The translations under genes and the position numbers were made by a program. This document shows, piece after piece, positions 12,175 to 22,935 of a stretch of 64,000 bases of DNA. This DNA is from Molanna angustata (taxonomy: Eukaryota > Arthropoda > Insecta > Trichoptera > Molannidae). The notes below the pieces were generated by a model. That model was not told where the DNA came from and did no database searches. It saw only the letters and a list, made by a program, of their open reading frames with translations. The stretch lies in NCBI GenBank assembly GCA_963576475.1, contig OY754970.1, forward strand, positions 41,766,147-41,830,146, in the 5' to 3' direction. Position 1 is the first letter of the stretch. The number at the start of each line of letters is the position of its first letter.

Positions 12175-13615
12175 AAAAATACAAAAAACAGATGAATTAA
12201 AATAAACATGGATAGTTAAGACTCAGGATTTCATTAAATGTGACAACAGACTTTTGTATGCTCCATAACCCAATATAAAAACTTATTTTCACGTAAGTGA
12301 ACTAAATAAATAAATAATTTATGTACACATTTTCTAAGGCGAAAGATTCCACTATTGAGAGTGAGTCTTGGCAGTGCACGTAAGTGAATCTGTGACAAAA
12401 GACGAAGACAATTATTAACCACACCATTCAGTAATCTATGAAAAAATGCAAAATCAGCTATTAAGTACTATTCTCATCTCCAAAACATCAAGAGAGTAAA
12501 ATGATCTCAAAAAATTAAAATTGATTACATTAACACAATTTTCAAATAAAATGGTAGCAGACGACAAGAGATAGAAATATCCAGCAAAGTTCCACGTGTT
12601 AACAAGTTACATTTCTAAGCACGTGCTTCTGACATTGTCATTCTTCATCCATCATCAGATGGGATATATTTAAAACAAAATCAGTTCGGACGCTGCCGCA
12701 TATAATATACTTATGTCGGTACAAATATATTATTTTCATACAATATTCTATTTTAAACCTTCACTCGTACAACAGTCACTGTGTCATGTAATGAATATAA
12801 TTCACCACACACACTAAAAATTACAAACACCGATAACTCTAGCCTAACTATATTCACTCGAATCCAAACCCAATTTCGAATATTCGTTTTAAACTTACTT
12901 ACCTGTTGCCTGAGTACATACAAAGTTGCAGAGGTAGGTTCTTGGGGAAAAAATTGGATGGGATTTTTTGCAGAGTGTATGGCCGTGATCGAAATTATTG
13001 TATTCTACGAAAAATCGAACCATACTATACAGCAGGTTTATAGTTGTAGCTTCAAGATTTTCTGAAGCAAATAATATGATCTCTTCACAATCGAACCTGA
13101 TGAATCCAATGGAACCTATTATCTATATATTTTAATCATGGCCCTTATAATTTAGAATCTAAAAGATACATTAAGATATTTTAACCAATATTTTGTTATC
13201 AGTAACTGAAATTTTGGCTATTATAACTGAACGGTTTGGTTGTGTGGACAAACTATTTGGTTACTGTAACTAAATTTTTAGCCGTCATCATAGTTTGGTT
13301 ACTTTTTTACATGAAATTTTGATAATATTAACAAAAAATCAGTGTATAAGGGCGTTATCAGTTCCCATAAACAGAGCGGTGGTGGAAAATAAATAACATT
13401 AAGTTGAATATTAATTCCTATAATAAAAAAGAATATTCATGAACATATATAAACCAGCCATATTACAGGGATTTTGTAGTACCTATCTATAATTAAAATT
13501 TTCCGATATAATTTTCCTAACGAGATTTTTTATACCACACATTCTCAGGAAACTCATTTCTACCATGTTTATTTTACTGTCATGCGTCTTCTGTCTTCTG
13601 TCATTCCCATGTATC
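12175..13615. other. Non-coding stretch, nothing recognised
   Basis: AT-rich. A 94-codon frame at 12781-13065 has no recognisable motif and unremarkable composition, so I do not call it a gene. Confidence 0.4.
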
Positions 13616-13620
13616 ACTGG

Positions 13621-13864
13621 CATAAGGTGCTAAGAATAATGCCTCCACTCTTTTCTATTATAGTTGTTTTCAGATGTCCCATAAGAAGAGCCAGCTAATC
13701 AAAAATACAACAGGCAAAATAACATCTCACATATTTCAGCAATGAGGTTTACCGCCCATTCTGAATGTTGCTCATTTAGGTGAGACGTGAGACACGCATG
13801 TGTCGTACATTTGTCACTGATCACTCCACATTGTGAGATATGCCGTGATGGTATGAATGGATGA
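13621..13864 (+). mobile_element. Short dispersed repeat family A, copy 2
   Basis: Same landmarks as the 3411 copy, including TAATGCCTCCACTC near the start, CATCTCACATATTTCAGCAA, CGCCCATTCTGAATGT and TTAGGTGAGACGTGAGAC. It ends in the best-preserved family terminus, GCCGTGATGGTATGAATGG. Confidence 0.75.
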
Positions 13865-14184
13865 AATTCAAACATAATCGATGTGAGAATATTATGATAA
13901 AACAACCTTATCGAAGTCATTCATGTAGATACAGATTTTTTTTAACCACATAAGTATATTCAAAAGATTGAAAAAGATATCGCAATTGCCCATGGCATTG
14001 ATTGTTTATCAGATTGTGTATTTGGGGATATGTACCTTTAGGGCAATATTACGATATGATTGATTACATTGCGCGTAACGTCAGTAAAAACGATTTCAGA
14101 TTACAGTTGGTTAGGTAAGTCGTAAGTTCTGTATAAGCTTGATGTGAAAATTTTATGATTGTTTTAACCCGCCCTTTTTTATTC

Positions 14185-14420
14185 TTCTTCTTATAGATCG
14201 ATTTTCTGATGGGAATGAAGTCTTGCTCTTGAAATGAGGATGTCAAACTCCTCCTTATCTTTAGTGGTCTTCTAGATTTTTGCACGTTGCAGTTTTGGGG
14301 ACCCTTTCGGGATTCATCATCTCCATGCGTTCTCTCCTACAAAGCTTTCATTGTCTACTCTACCTTTCGATGTCCTTTACATCCCAGGTTCTGTGGTTCT
14401 CCTCTGTGGGAAATCTGTCT
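14185..14420 (-). mobile_element. Possible LINE 3' end with AAGAAG tail
   Basis: The minus strand runs from a moderately GC-rich segment into AAGAAGAAGAATAAAA at 14190-14205, resembling the GAA-tailed LINE ends at 9.7, 49.7 and 59.0 kb. No diagnostic protein motif survives, so this is a weak call. Confidence 0.3.
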
Positions 14421-14585
14421 TAATATCTTTACCTAAGACAGATCTCGGTGTTTTAGATTATGCTGTACTGAGTAATTGGTATACCCTTACTGTGTCCACC
14501 CATTTAGATATTTAGGTAAAATATCAATTGTTTTATTACTTACCAACTTATCTGAGCCATTAATAATTGATACCGGGTTCAAAGA

Positions 14586-14988
14586 CTAGCAGTGATATTT
14601 ATAAACGTGGTTCAAATATTGAACTACGGTTGAGCCCGAATTCAACCACTCTTTTTATTTATATACATGGATAAAGAGTTGAACCGTGATTCAACTCAAA
14701 TGTCAAAATAAACCGGCGACGGGGGTAGTTAGTTTAACAATATGTACTATCATGTGGCGCGCACGTGTACTCACGCAAACTGTTCTGTGGTCATGGCAAC
14801 CAACTTAACAAAACTAAATTCGGTGCTGTATTAAATAGAAATCAAAATCTAGTTCAACTAAACTGCGGTTCAAATATTTTTATAATAAATACAGTTTTAG
14901 TTGAATGTGAAATAAGACTTTAAACCAAGTTCAATTGAACCGTGATTCTACCATGATTCAAGGATTTTTTTTTATAAATAACACTAGA
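14586..14988. mobile_element. hAT-like MITE with GTTCAA-rich subterminal repeats
   Basis: Ends are imperfect inverted repeats: AGCAGTGATATTTATAAAC on the left and TTTATAAATAACACTAG on the right. The subterminal zones carry many copies of GTTCAA/TTGAAC motifs in both orientations (for example GTGGTTCAAATATTGAAC, GTTGAACCGTGATTCAAC, TTGAACCGTGATT). The CAGTG-like terminus and clustered subterminal motifs recall hAT elements. There is no transposase. The class call is inference. Confidence 0.55.
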
Positions 14989-14999
14989 AATCTAACACA

Positions 15000-16395
15000 G
15001 GTCCCCTGTATCTAATGAGTCCAACAAACTGAACCGCGAATACCGTTCGTTTAAAATATTATTTGCATATTATCAACGGTATTAAAATAAGTACATAGTT
15101 AACAAACAGTTAATTAAATACGTATGTTCTAGTATCTCGATAAGAAATGTATGGCTGAGAAACGTCCTTATCAATATTCAATAGTGGGTTTGATCAAGCG
15201 GAAATCTCTTATATAATATTGTTATTATTGCCAACATTGTTATACGATTATTTTACAACTTTACTAACTATACATAGTATGTATTATGCTATCGATACGT
15301 TTCAACTGTAAATTTAAAGAATTGATTTTATAATTGAGTCGTGATTGAGAATAATGTACCAAACACTTATCGTGTATTTCGTATATTGGTTAATGGAAAG
15401 AATAGTGTCAAATCAAAATCAAATTTTCACATATTGGTCCTTCCATTTTAAAACGTCCAGCTCAGATATTCTAGAATTGGACGAAATATTATTTAAATTA
15501 ACTGTTCTTCTTCTGGGAATTGAACACAGGCTGCTCGAAATTTAAACGACAACTAACTACTATGCCATGAGAGTTTTTAATAGGTACTTCAAGTTTTCCT
15601 TAAAATTTGTAACCGTTTTAATATTATCCGTAGTACCTTATCCATATTGGAACGTCCACTATACACGTGGTGGAGTAATATGAGTAAACTCATGAATAAA
15701 GCCCAAATTCCAGCCCTGACAATATAGGCTCCGAAAAATTAGGAGAGCCGACTCAACCAATTAAATTAGGTTAAGGCAAAGAAGAAGAATAGAAACTTAT
15801 CATCTGAAAATACGTATTGGTGCTAGGGTCAAACTAATACAAGTCAAAGTCCTTTTTGTTAAAGTATCTTGACTTGTACAAAAAGAATTTTGAGCGGAGC
15901 GATGTGTGCAACAGACTTCCAAGCGAAAAACCCAAATTTGCGCTCTGCGCAGGCCACGTGATCATTTGGGATGTTTTTCGATACTCTATTCGATATTTAA
16001 GTTAAAATAAAAATAAGTACTATTATATTAATGGTCAGCAAAGTGCATTCACAAGATATTCACAATAGTTTTCTTGATGTATTATATAATTTCCGCATTA
16101 AACTATTTCTGGTCAGTGTGTATTTGTATGTATGTGTGTGTGTGTGTGTGTGTGTTCGTATAATTTGATATGTCCGACATGTTTCAAGGAAAAGACAAAC
16201 TTCAGATATGTATGTAATAAATAGTTCGAAAAGTCATTACGATTTTTACTAACAAACTTAATTGTTTTTTTCGCAGCCAATGTCACACTTAAGCCGCATA
16301 ACAATAATACATTGTCACTATACAAACAATCAAGAACGAGTAAATAAAAAAATGAGAACAACCTTAGTTACTACTTAAATATATATGAAAATGTA
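15000..16395. other. Non-coding stretch with one microsatellite
   Basis: No supportable gene. A (TG)n run lies at 16133-16154. A GC-richer patch at 15890-15965 (GAGCGGAGCGATG, GCGCTCTGCGCAGG) has no partner that I can see. Confidence 0.4.
16133..16154. repeat. (TG)n microsatellite
   Basis: About eleven uninterrupted TG dinucleotides. Confidence 0.95.
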
Positions 16396-16400
16396 ATTGA

Positions 16401-16785
16401 CAGATCCAATGCCGAAACAGGTTTAGAAATTTTCCCGGTAATTTCGAAGATAAACCAGGTTTTGGAAGGCCATTTGAAGCTAATGAAAACAAAATAAAGG
16501 TATTGATTGATGCAAACAACGTGACAACACAGAGATTTTAAAATTTGACTATGATCACGTGAAACGCCTTGATTTGATTTCACAAATCCATACGTTCCTA
16601 CAGAAAGAAACTCACTACCTATGTACATCGCATTGACGTCTCTAATTTACTTCTCAAATGTCAAGAAAATGCCCCATTTATGGAGCGTACCATCACTGGA
16701 GCTAGGGACGAGAAATGGGTTGTCTATAACAGGGCTGGATTAAATATGTGGGTGGCGGGAGGCCCATTATTTCAAGATGTTGCAA
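16401..16785 (+). pseudogene. mariner-family transposase pseudogene
   Basis: A single frame reads through with three internal stops. NFEDKPGFGRP is followed by NKIKVLIDANNVTTQ, the mariner DNA-binding helix-turn-helix region. Further on come a segment like YVHRIDVSNLLLKCQENAPF and RTITGARDEKWVVYN. In mariners the last piece is the TGDEKW motif with the first catalytic Asp; here two extra residues sit between TG and DEKW. Sequence after NMW is lost, so the second and third catalytic acids are absent. It is an inactive, truncated DNA transposon. No terminal inverted repeats were found around it. Confidence 0.85.
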
Positions 16786-16954
16786 GGTTTTGCAATATGC
16801 AGAGAAATCAAGTTGAAATTACTATTTTTTTTTCATTTAACAGTAATATTAATACACGAGGGTAGGAAGTTTGACAAGTTAGAAGACCTAAATTGCCAAG
16901 GACACATGATAAAACAAGATATCAAAGAGACGCATATCTCTACATACATTATTT

Positions 16955-17020
16955 TTTTAAATAAACCTATTTTTTTGTATTTTTTTTTTTTTTTGTATTT
17001 TTTTTTTTTTTTTTGTATTT
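16955..17020. repeat. Poly-T tracts
   Basis: Two to three T runs of about 15 each, separated by GTA. They make frames on either strand meaningless here. Confidence 0.9.
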
Positions 17021-17079
17021 ATTTTGCATATAAATAAAGTAGACCTTGTATAGATAATAAAATATTATACATACATAAG

Positions 17080-17263
17080 CAATAGGATCATGCTGAAAAT
17101 CAGCTGCTGGGGGGCTTGCCTTCTAGCAACATAGCTGAGCATGGTCCTTTTGAGTCAGAAAGGTTGTTTTTCTGTATATTAATTTTTATATGTCTGTGTT
17201 TTTGTATGCAAACTCCTTTTTTGTCTCAATAAATGTTTATTTATTTATTTATTTATTTATACC
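17080..17263 (+). mobile_element. LINE 3' UTR with (TTTA)n tail
   Basis: A GC-richer block (ATCAGCTGCTGGGGGGCTTG, AACATAGCTGAGCATGGTCC) runs into CAATAAATG and then TTTATTTATTTATTTATTT at 17235-17262. This is the layout of a Jockey-type LINE 3' end that has lost its coding part. Confidence 0.6.
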
Positions 17264-17805
17264 TACATAGAGTTATAATATTTTTTTAATTTGTCTTATC
17301 GAAAATTGAATATTTTGGATAAAATTTAATAACAATTAATCAGGAGGGGACTTGGGTTCTCCTTCTATCCGGGTCTGATATAACAACCATATTTAACGTA
17401 ACAAATCATAAAGATGGACCGGCATAAAACACTTCGAAAGCCGTTCATGATCAGCAAAAACTTTTTGAACAACCTAATAGTTGTTGGTCCATAGATACCA
17501 CGAAGACAGTCCAGCCAAGCTGTAGGTATAGGATTTCATAGAAAACAACACAAACAAACGAAGAATTCTTTCGCCATGGAAGAAATATTCATCGAAGCGA
17601 GAAAGATTGGCGACCAGACGCGTCCACCATTCACCATCTCTACACTGTATGTCCTGTGCTGTCCCATTCTGTCATAATATATATGTGTGTCTGAACAAGT
17701 ATATATTTCTCAAACAAAATTCTCCAATTCTTCGCTCCGTCGAACATAGAAGCATCTTTCGAGTGATGTTTGACAAATAAATGATTTATTAAAATCAATA
17801 ATATG

Positions 17806-17972
17806 GATCTGCACTTTTATATAATTTTAAACACAACTTACCCACTGTACACAATACACAACCTCCAAGAACAACAAAATCCTCTATCACGAACACAATA
17901 AATATCCCGAAGTTGCAAACTACACATGGACACAGACATTTTAAATACTATGCCATCAAACTACATAATTTC
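17806..17972 (+). mobile_element. LINE C-terminal fragment (same family as 50.1 kb)
   Basis: Encodes NFKHNLPTVHNTQPPRTTKS followed by a segment like ITNTINIPKLQTTHGHRHF and YYAIKLHN, nearly identical to the better preserved minus-strand copy at 50090-50440. The rest of the element is missing. Confidence 0.8.
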
Positions 17973-18479
17973 TTTTTTGAAAAAATCTATTTAAGATGTT
18001 CAATATCAGTCCAATTTTGCATGCATCCATCAAATTATTGCAATCATAAATTACATACAATACGTATTTTAAAATATATATGATTTAATTAACATACTTA
18101 ACTGTGCTCAAACAACGCGATGAAAACGTAAGAACAAGCGGATTGTAGCCAATACTAAACTCTCTATCCCATTACATAAATTAGCATACACTTTTCATTA
18201 ACAAGGTGTTGATACCCGAATCTGCATTTCGTTCCTCGTCCACCTCCTCCTCAATTCTTGGTCCATAAGCGAAACACACTAGACCTTACAATACACTAAC
18301 ATCAGATGAGCTGTCAAAAATGAAAAAAAAATTTCAACATTAAAAATAATAAGTACTATAAAAAAAATATACGACTACGTTAACAATATTTTATTTTATT
18401 TATATAATAAATAAAAATAAAAAAAAAATATGTTTTTAATACATTTGAAAAAATGTGATTCATGATAAAGTTATTCCAA

Positions 18480-18690
18480 ACCATAAATGACATAGGTGAT
18501 AGTAGCATGTTCCTGCTATCAATTTCCATTCAATTTATAAAGCAAATCTCTCACGCGAGCTGCTATTATTGTTAAATACTAATTTAACCTCACCAAAAAA
18601 ATAGTTAGGCAAAAAAGGGAATGACGATTTACGTACAAATACATTTCGTTGTCGTATTTTATTGCATCCGAATTTTCGGTTAGGTTTAAA
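18480..18690. repeat. Fragment of foldback family Y
   Basis: Contains TTTATAAAGCAAATCTCTCA, CGCGAGCTGCTATTATTG and, at the other side, TTTTATTGCATCCGAATTTT with CGGTTAGGTTTA. The same two motifs define the foldback element at 59.2-60.0 kb. Confidence 0.6.
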
Positions 18691-18904
18691 TCAATGTATT
18701 TTATTTGATACTATTTTTATTATGAGTTTAGTGAAAGTCATTTATAAATTGTTGAACAATAAGATATCAATTTAATCAATGGACTAGTAAAAATCCCAAA
18801 ATAATAAATAAAAAAAATATATATATATAAATAAAAAAAATGCACAAATGCTTATATACATCATGTATGTAAAGAATAATTTCAAGTAGATTTTAATAAA
18901 CATC

Positions 18905-19075
18905 AATATGAAGTCGGTAGTTTTCAATCTGTCGATTGAGACAGCTTCTAATTTGTAGAATTCCATAATAATTAGAATAATATAAACAAATATTAATTCC
19001 ATAAAGTACCTACTTATTTTGTCTACCGACTACCTTTTCGGCTCACAAGAAATGAGCAACTGGTTAATTGATTAT
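18905..19075. repeat. Single unit of the 30.2 kb palindrome family (candidate Penelope-like end)
   Basis: The complement carries TGGAATTCTACAAATTAGAA and GCTGTCTCAATCGACAGATT, and the plus strand then carries CGACTACCTTTTCGGCTC and GAGCAACTGGTTAATTGATT. The same two blocks, more conserved, make up the insertion at 30161-30410. A reading MEF-K-EAV is shared but short. Element class is uncertain. Confidence 0.5.
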
Positions 19076-19079
19076 GGTT

Positions 19080-19400
19080 TTTATTATTATTTAGGCTATA
19101 CAACGGACTGCCATACAGATATTGATGATAATCAGTGGGTCCACAGTCTAAGATGGGCCTCCTAAGGAATCGTCTCCATCGCATCCCGTCCATGGCCTTC
19201 TCTCCCAAATTCTGCACACCAGCTATCTCAAGAAGTTCTCCTCCCCTCCGTGCGTCTGGTCATCATCCATACGACGCAAGTGTCCTACCCATCGGAGCTA
19301 CCTTATTTTCATTGTTTGGACAATATTCGGTTCCTATAATAGGCTCTCGTCTAGAATAGTTCATGTTTGTATCTGATTCTCCACGTGCTTTGATCGTAAA
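19080..19400. other. Moderately GC-rich block, probable repeat remnant
   Basis: GC content rises and opposite-strand frames overlap (19023-19217 minus, 19135-19359 plus). Neither has a motif I recognise. It adjoins the LINE fragment at 19.46 kb and may belong to an older insertion. Confidence 0.3.
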
Positions 19401-19454
19401 GGGGATCCATTTTTTTTTTCTCTCAAAAACTAGTTACACATACATCACTGACTG

Positions 19455-19800
19455 ATGGATTGCAAGCACTAGAACACAGACGCAAAGTCAGTATTTTAAG
19501 TTATTCTATAGATACTACCACGGGAATTGCTCAGAAGATCTTGCATCTTTGGTCCCTCCTCCACCCACTCACAACAGAGTCACTCGATTTACTCAATCGC
19601 AGCACCCATTCACAGTGGACCTTCAAAATATACGAACAAGTCGCTTTTCAGACTCCTTTATTAATACAGCAGACCGACTGTGGAACGATCTTCCGAATTC
19701 TGTGTTTCCACCTTCGTACAACCCGGGTCTTTTTAAAATCCGAATTAATAAACTCTTTTCTAGATTGCAAACCCCTCCCAAACGCTACGTAGTGCACTTC
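19455..19800 (+). mobile_element. Jockey-like LINE, C-terminal RT fragment, frameshifted
   Basis: Two overlapping frames together contain the usual C-terminal segments of a lepidopteran Jockey-type RT. LEHRRKVSILS comes first. After a frameshift follow HNRVTRFTQSQHPFTVDL, SRFSDSFINTADRLWNDLP and SVFPPSYNPGLFKIRINK. The catalytic domain is gone and the copy is dead. The frame running on to 19944 is read-through beyond the element. Confidence 0.85.
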
Positions 19801-20417
19801 TTCGGAAGAGTAAAATGGACCCAAATCCTAAAAGCTGGTGTCCCCTACGTAGACATGTTAAAAAAAAAATCCATATCCTTTTTAGCAAGAACCCTTACAT
19901 ACAGAGAACACAAATTTCATAGTACGCGATACATTATACTGTAATACGCCACATTCTTCATTAGATTCCCTTAAAAAATGACGCAAATAATACATACTCT
20001 TAAAAATTGCAAAAACATAACTCTTCTATTGCTCAGTAGATAGTGTGTAGTAAAAAACGAAATCATTAAATATGTGTAAAACAAAGATATATAGATACAA
20101 GATACAATTAAAGTTTATTGTTCACATTTTAATGACACTACGATAAATAATTTTATTCTATAGACGACAAACATCATGTCGGTATGCATCCAAATGTAAC
20201 AAATTAGTTTAATGCTGAATAATTACAAGACTTTATCGTTTAACTACCAACTATATCGCACGAGTCAAGATTCAGATGAACGATACGTAATATTTAAAAA
20301 CAAAATATTATCGCATCGCATGGATCTAAGTGCAGCAAAAAATATTCATTAACAAAATAACATTTGATGAAGTAATCCTCAAAATGGCGATTCGGACAAG
20401 TACAGTGTAGGCATAGT

Positions 20418-20505
20418 TATTATTTATTTATTTCATTCAGGAAGCCAACAGCATTTACATTTTCATACTGCAATTTAAATTATACAATATGCTAAATATA
20501 TTTTA
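20418..20505 (-). mobile_element. LINE 3' UTR fragment with AAAT tail
   Basis: On the minus strand, GTAAATGCTGTTGGCTTCCT leads into GAATGAAATAAATAAATAAT, a typical 3' UTR plus tail. Confidence 0.5.
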
Positions 20506-20780
20506 GTGGAGAGATTTGTATTTTAAAACTTATATATTATTAAATCTTTTTATTTAACTTCACGTCTGTAAGTACCGGAATTTCGTAGTCGCATTTTAAC
20601 TAACTTCCCTAACAGATAGAGCTCTGAAATTTAACATTTTTACATTTTGTATCTCATACAAAAATATTTTTTTATATAATATGATAAATTATCAAACAGG
20701 ATTATGTCAATGAATTTTGAAGAAAACTTTGAAATAGATTTCCTCATTTTTTTTCCCTTATTTGCATTTCGAATTTTCTT

Positions 20781-21474
20781 TTAAGGGGGGAACTGCTGCC
20801 AACGTACCTATTTTTCAATTTGATATACCATCATTATTTCTTATCAAATCGTTTTGAAAAAAATAAGTTAGTTAATTTGGGTATTCATAAAGAAAAATAA
20901 ATCTTTACTTTTTGATAATTTTCTGTAAAAATTCTTGTAGAAAAATAATGGCATACCCGATTTTCAACGTTTATCATATATTTTTAATAAACTATAAGGC
21001 GTAGAGTAATATATATATTTTTAATTAAAGAAGACAAAAATATCTAGAAAAATATGATGTGACGTTGCATTAATGCTTCAGGTTTAGAAAATAAACCTAA
21101 AAAACATTTATTTTCCATTCAGCGCCATTGCGAAATATAAGTTTTTTTGGTTTATTAACTTAACCTGATGCATTAATGCAACGTTAAATCGTATTTTTCC
21201 AGGTATTTTGATCTTCTTTAATTTATAAAAAAATATAATGTTCTATACCTTATAGTTTTTTATAAATTTAAGATAAATGTCAAAAATTGGGGTAGGTATG
21301 CTTATTATTTTCCTACAAGAATATATACAGAACATAATTAAAAAATTTAGGTTTATTTTTATTTATGTATATCCAAACTAACTAGGTTATTTTTTTTCAA
21401 AATGATTCGTTTTGTAGTAATGACGCAAATTCAAATTAAAAAAATAGGTACGTTGGCAGCAGTCCCCCCCTTAA
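20781..21474. mobile_element. TTAA-flanked foldback element (694 bp)
   Basis: Bounded by TTAA on both sides. The left arm begins GGGGGGAACTGCTGCCAACG and the right arm ends CGTTGGCAGCAGTCCCCCCC. The two arms, about 330 bases each, are imperfect inverted repeats nearly to the centre; for example GACGTTGCATTAATGCTTCA pairs with TGATGCATTAATGCAACGTT. The centre near 21128 holds AGCGCCATTGCG. A TTAA target suggests piggyBac-type mobilisation in trans. There is no transposase frame. Confidence 0.85.
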
Positions 21475-21714
21475 GAAATATTTTTATTTCCTGGAAATTT
21501 ATTTTTATTTTGAAATGCATTAATATTTTTTAATATCTACCAAATGATCTGTGAATGCTCTGATGCGGGATGACTCATCGGTTTACCGAATGGTAAACAG
21601 ATGTATCTAGTAATTAGTAGAAAATAGACTCTTGAAAGAAAAATCTTGAGAAAGATTTTTGTCCCAGTAAACTATAGTAGACATTGGAGGATGCGAACAA
21701 CAGGCATTATATGA

Positions 21715-21945
21715 CGAACCCTACGTTGTACAAACTGCAGTGGTTGGGACATGTCAGTGCCGGATGAACTATGATCGTATCCCCAAAAATATTCTTAACA
21801 CTAGTCCAGAGGGCAGAAGTAGAGGCAGGTCCAAGCTAAGATGGCTGGATGACACAGAAGAAGACATAAGGGCGATCAGAATTGGGAAGAGAGCAGCGGA
21901 GGGCCAGGGCCCACACAGAGCTGCAGCGCAAATGATGATGTTTGT
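21715..21945 (+). mobile_element. LINE C-terminal fragment
   Basis: Frames contain LQWLGHVS, then after a shift DRIPKNILNTSPEGRSRGRS, KLRWLDDTEEDIRAI and GPHRAAA. This resembles the GHV-x-RM...GRP--RW-DD-EED segment that follows the RT in several insect LINE clades. It ends near AATGATGATG, a GAT-type tail start. Truncated and frameshifted. Confidence 0.7.
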
Positions 21946-22004
21946 TATGAATTTCGCATATGGAAAAAAGCCCGCGGCCGTCTTGTGCACATATGTAATA
22001 TGTA

Positions 22005-22842
22005 CTAATTATTGGTGTCAGGAAAATTAATCGAAAAACAATTATTCGAATGCTCAATTTTACGAAAATCAATTTTACGAATGACAATTATTCGAATCAC
22101 ATTTTTTCGAAAAACAATTTTCCGAACACACAATTATCAGAAATTACAATTGTTCTAATTTTTATGACGTCATGTTGGTAGTATTGTGAGAGGAATAAAC
22201 CATAGATTTTTATTATAATATACTAGATGAGAATTTTGTATGAATCGAAGTGAGGCATTTTTCCGGGAGATTTTTAACGTTTTAGTATGTCGTTTTTCCA
22301 TAGAGAATAACGACTAATATGAATTGTTTTGGGATTTATTTGTCGTAAAAAAACACTTTGTTTATTTAGATTTAGAGAAAAGTTATTTAGGATGTGTTGA
22401 AATGTAAGGAAAACTGAAATATGTTGTCAACCAAAACGTCAAACGCGCGATATTCCAAGACTCACTTTTTGCACGGAGTACCTCCTACATCTACATAGTA
22501 TATAAAAATCTATGGAATAAACAACATGGCGACGCACCGCGCTGTCAAACAACAATTATTAAAAATGTGCAAACATACGTACCTACCCAACAATAATACA
22601 ACAAGTAATAATAGTCTTCATCGAATATATGTTACTGGCAACAAATATGTCAAAGGAGGCAACATAATGACACAAAAATATATTGAATTCGGTCAATTGG
22701 TTTTCCAACAAATTTTAGTTCAAATAATTTGCTTTCGGACAATTGTCATTCTGATAACTGATTTTCGAAAAATTGTTATTCGTACAATTGCGCATTCGAA
22801 CAATTGTGTTTCGAAGAATTTTCATGTAATCCTAATTATTGG
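22005..22842. mobile_element. Non-autonomous element with repeat-built inverted ends
   Basis: The first and last about 140-160 bp are inverted relative to each other. Each is made of repeats of a 13-15 bp motif like CAATTNTTCGAAT, with TTCGAA/TTACGAA cores spaced about 15 bp. The interior (22150-22680) is unrelated and contains TGACGTCATGTTGG. The frame at 22526-22996 runs through the right end by chance. No transposase, and no clear target duplication seen. Class undetermined. Confidence 0.7.
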
Positions 22843-22935
22843 GGAAAGGGGCATTACTATGTACTCCAATACACCACGATTTTTATTGGGGGTGAGGAAA
22901 GAGGAGGATTTTTTTTTTGTCACAGATATTCTTTA

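Noticed and set aside
15889..15965. Single GCGGAGC word near 15.9 kb as another mini-hairpin site
   Set aside because: The flanks do not extend the stem and there is no second copy nearby.
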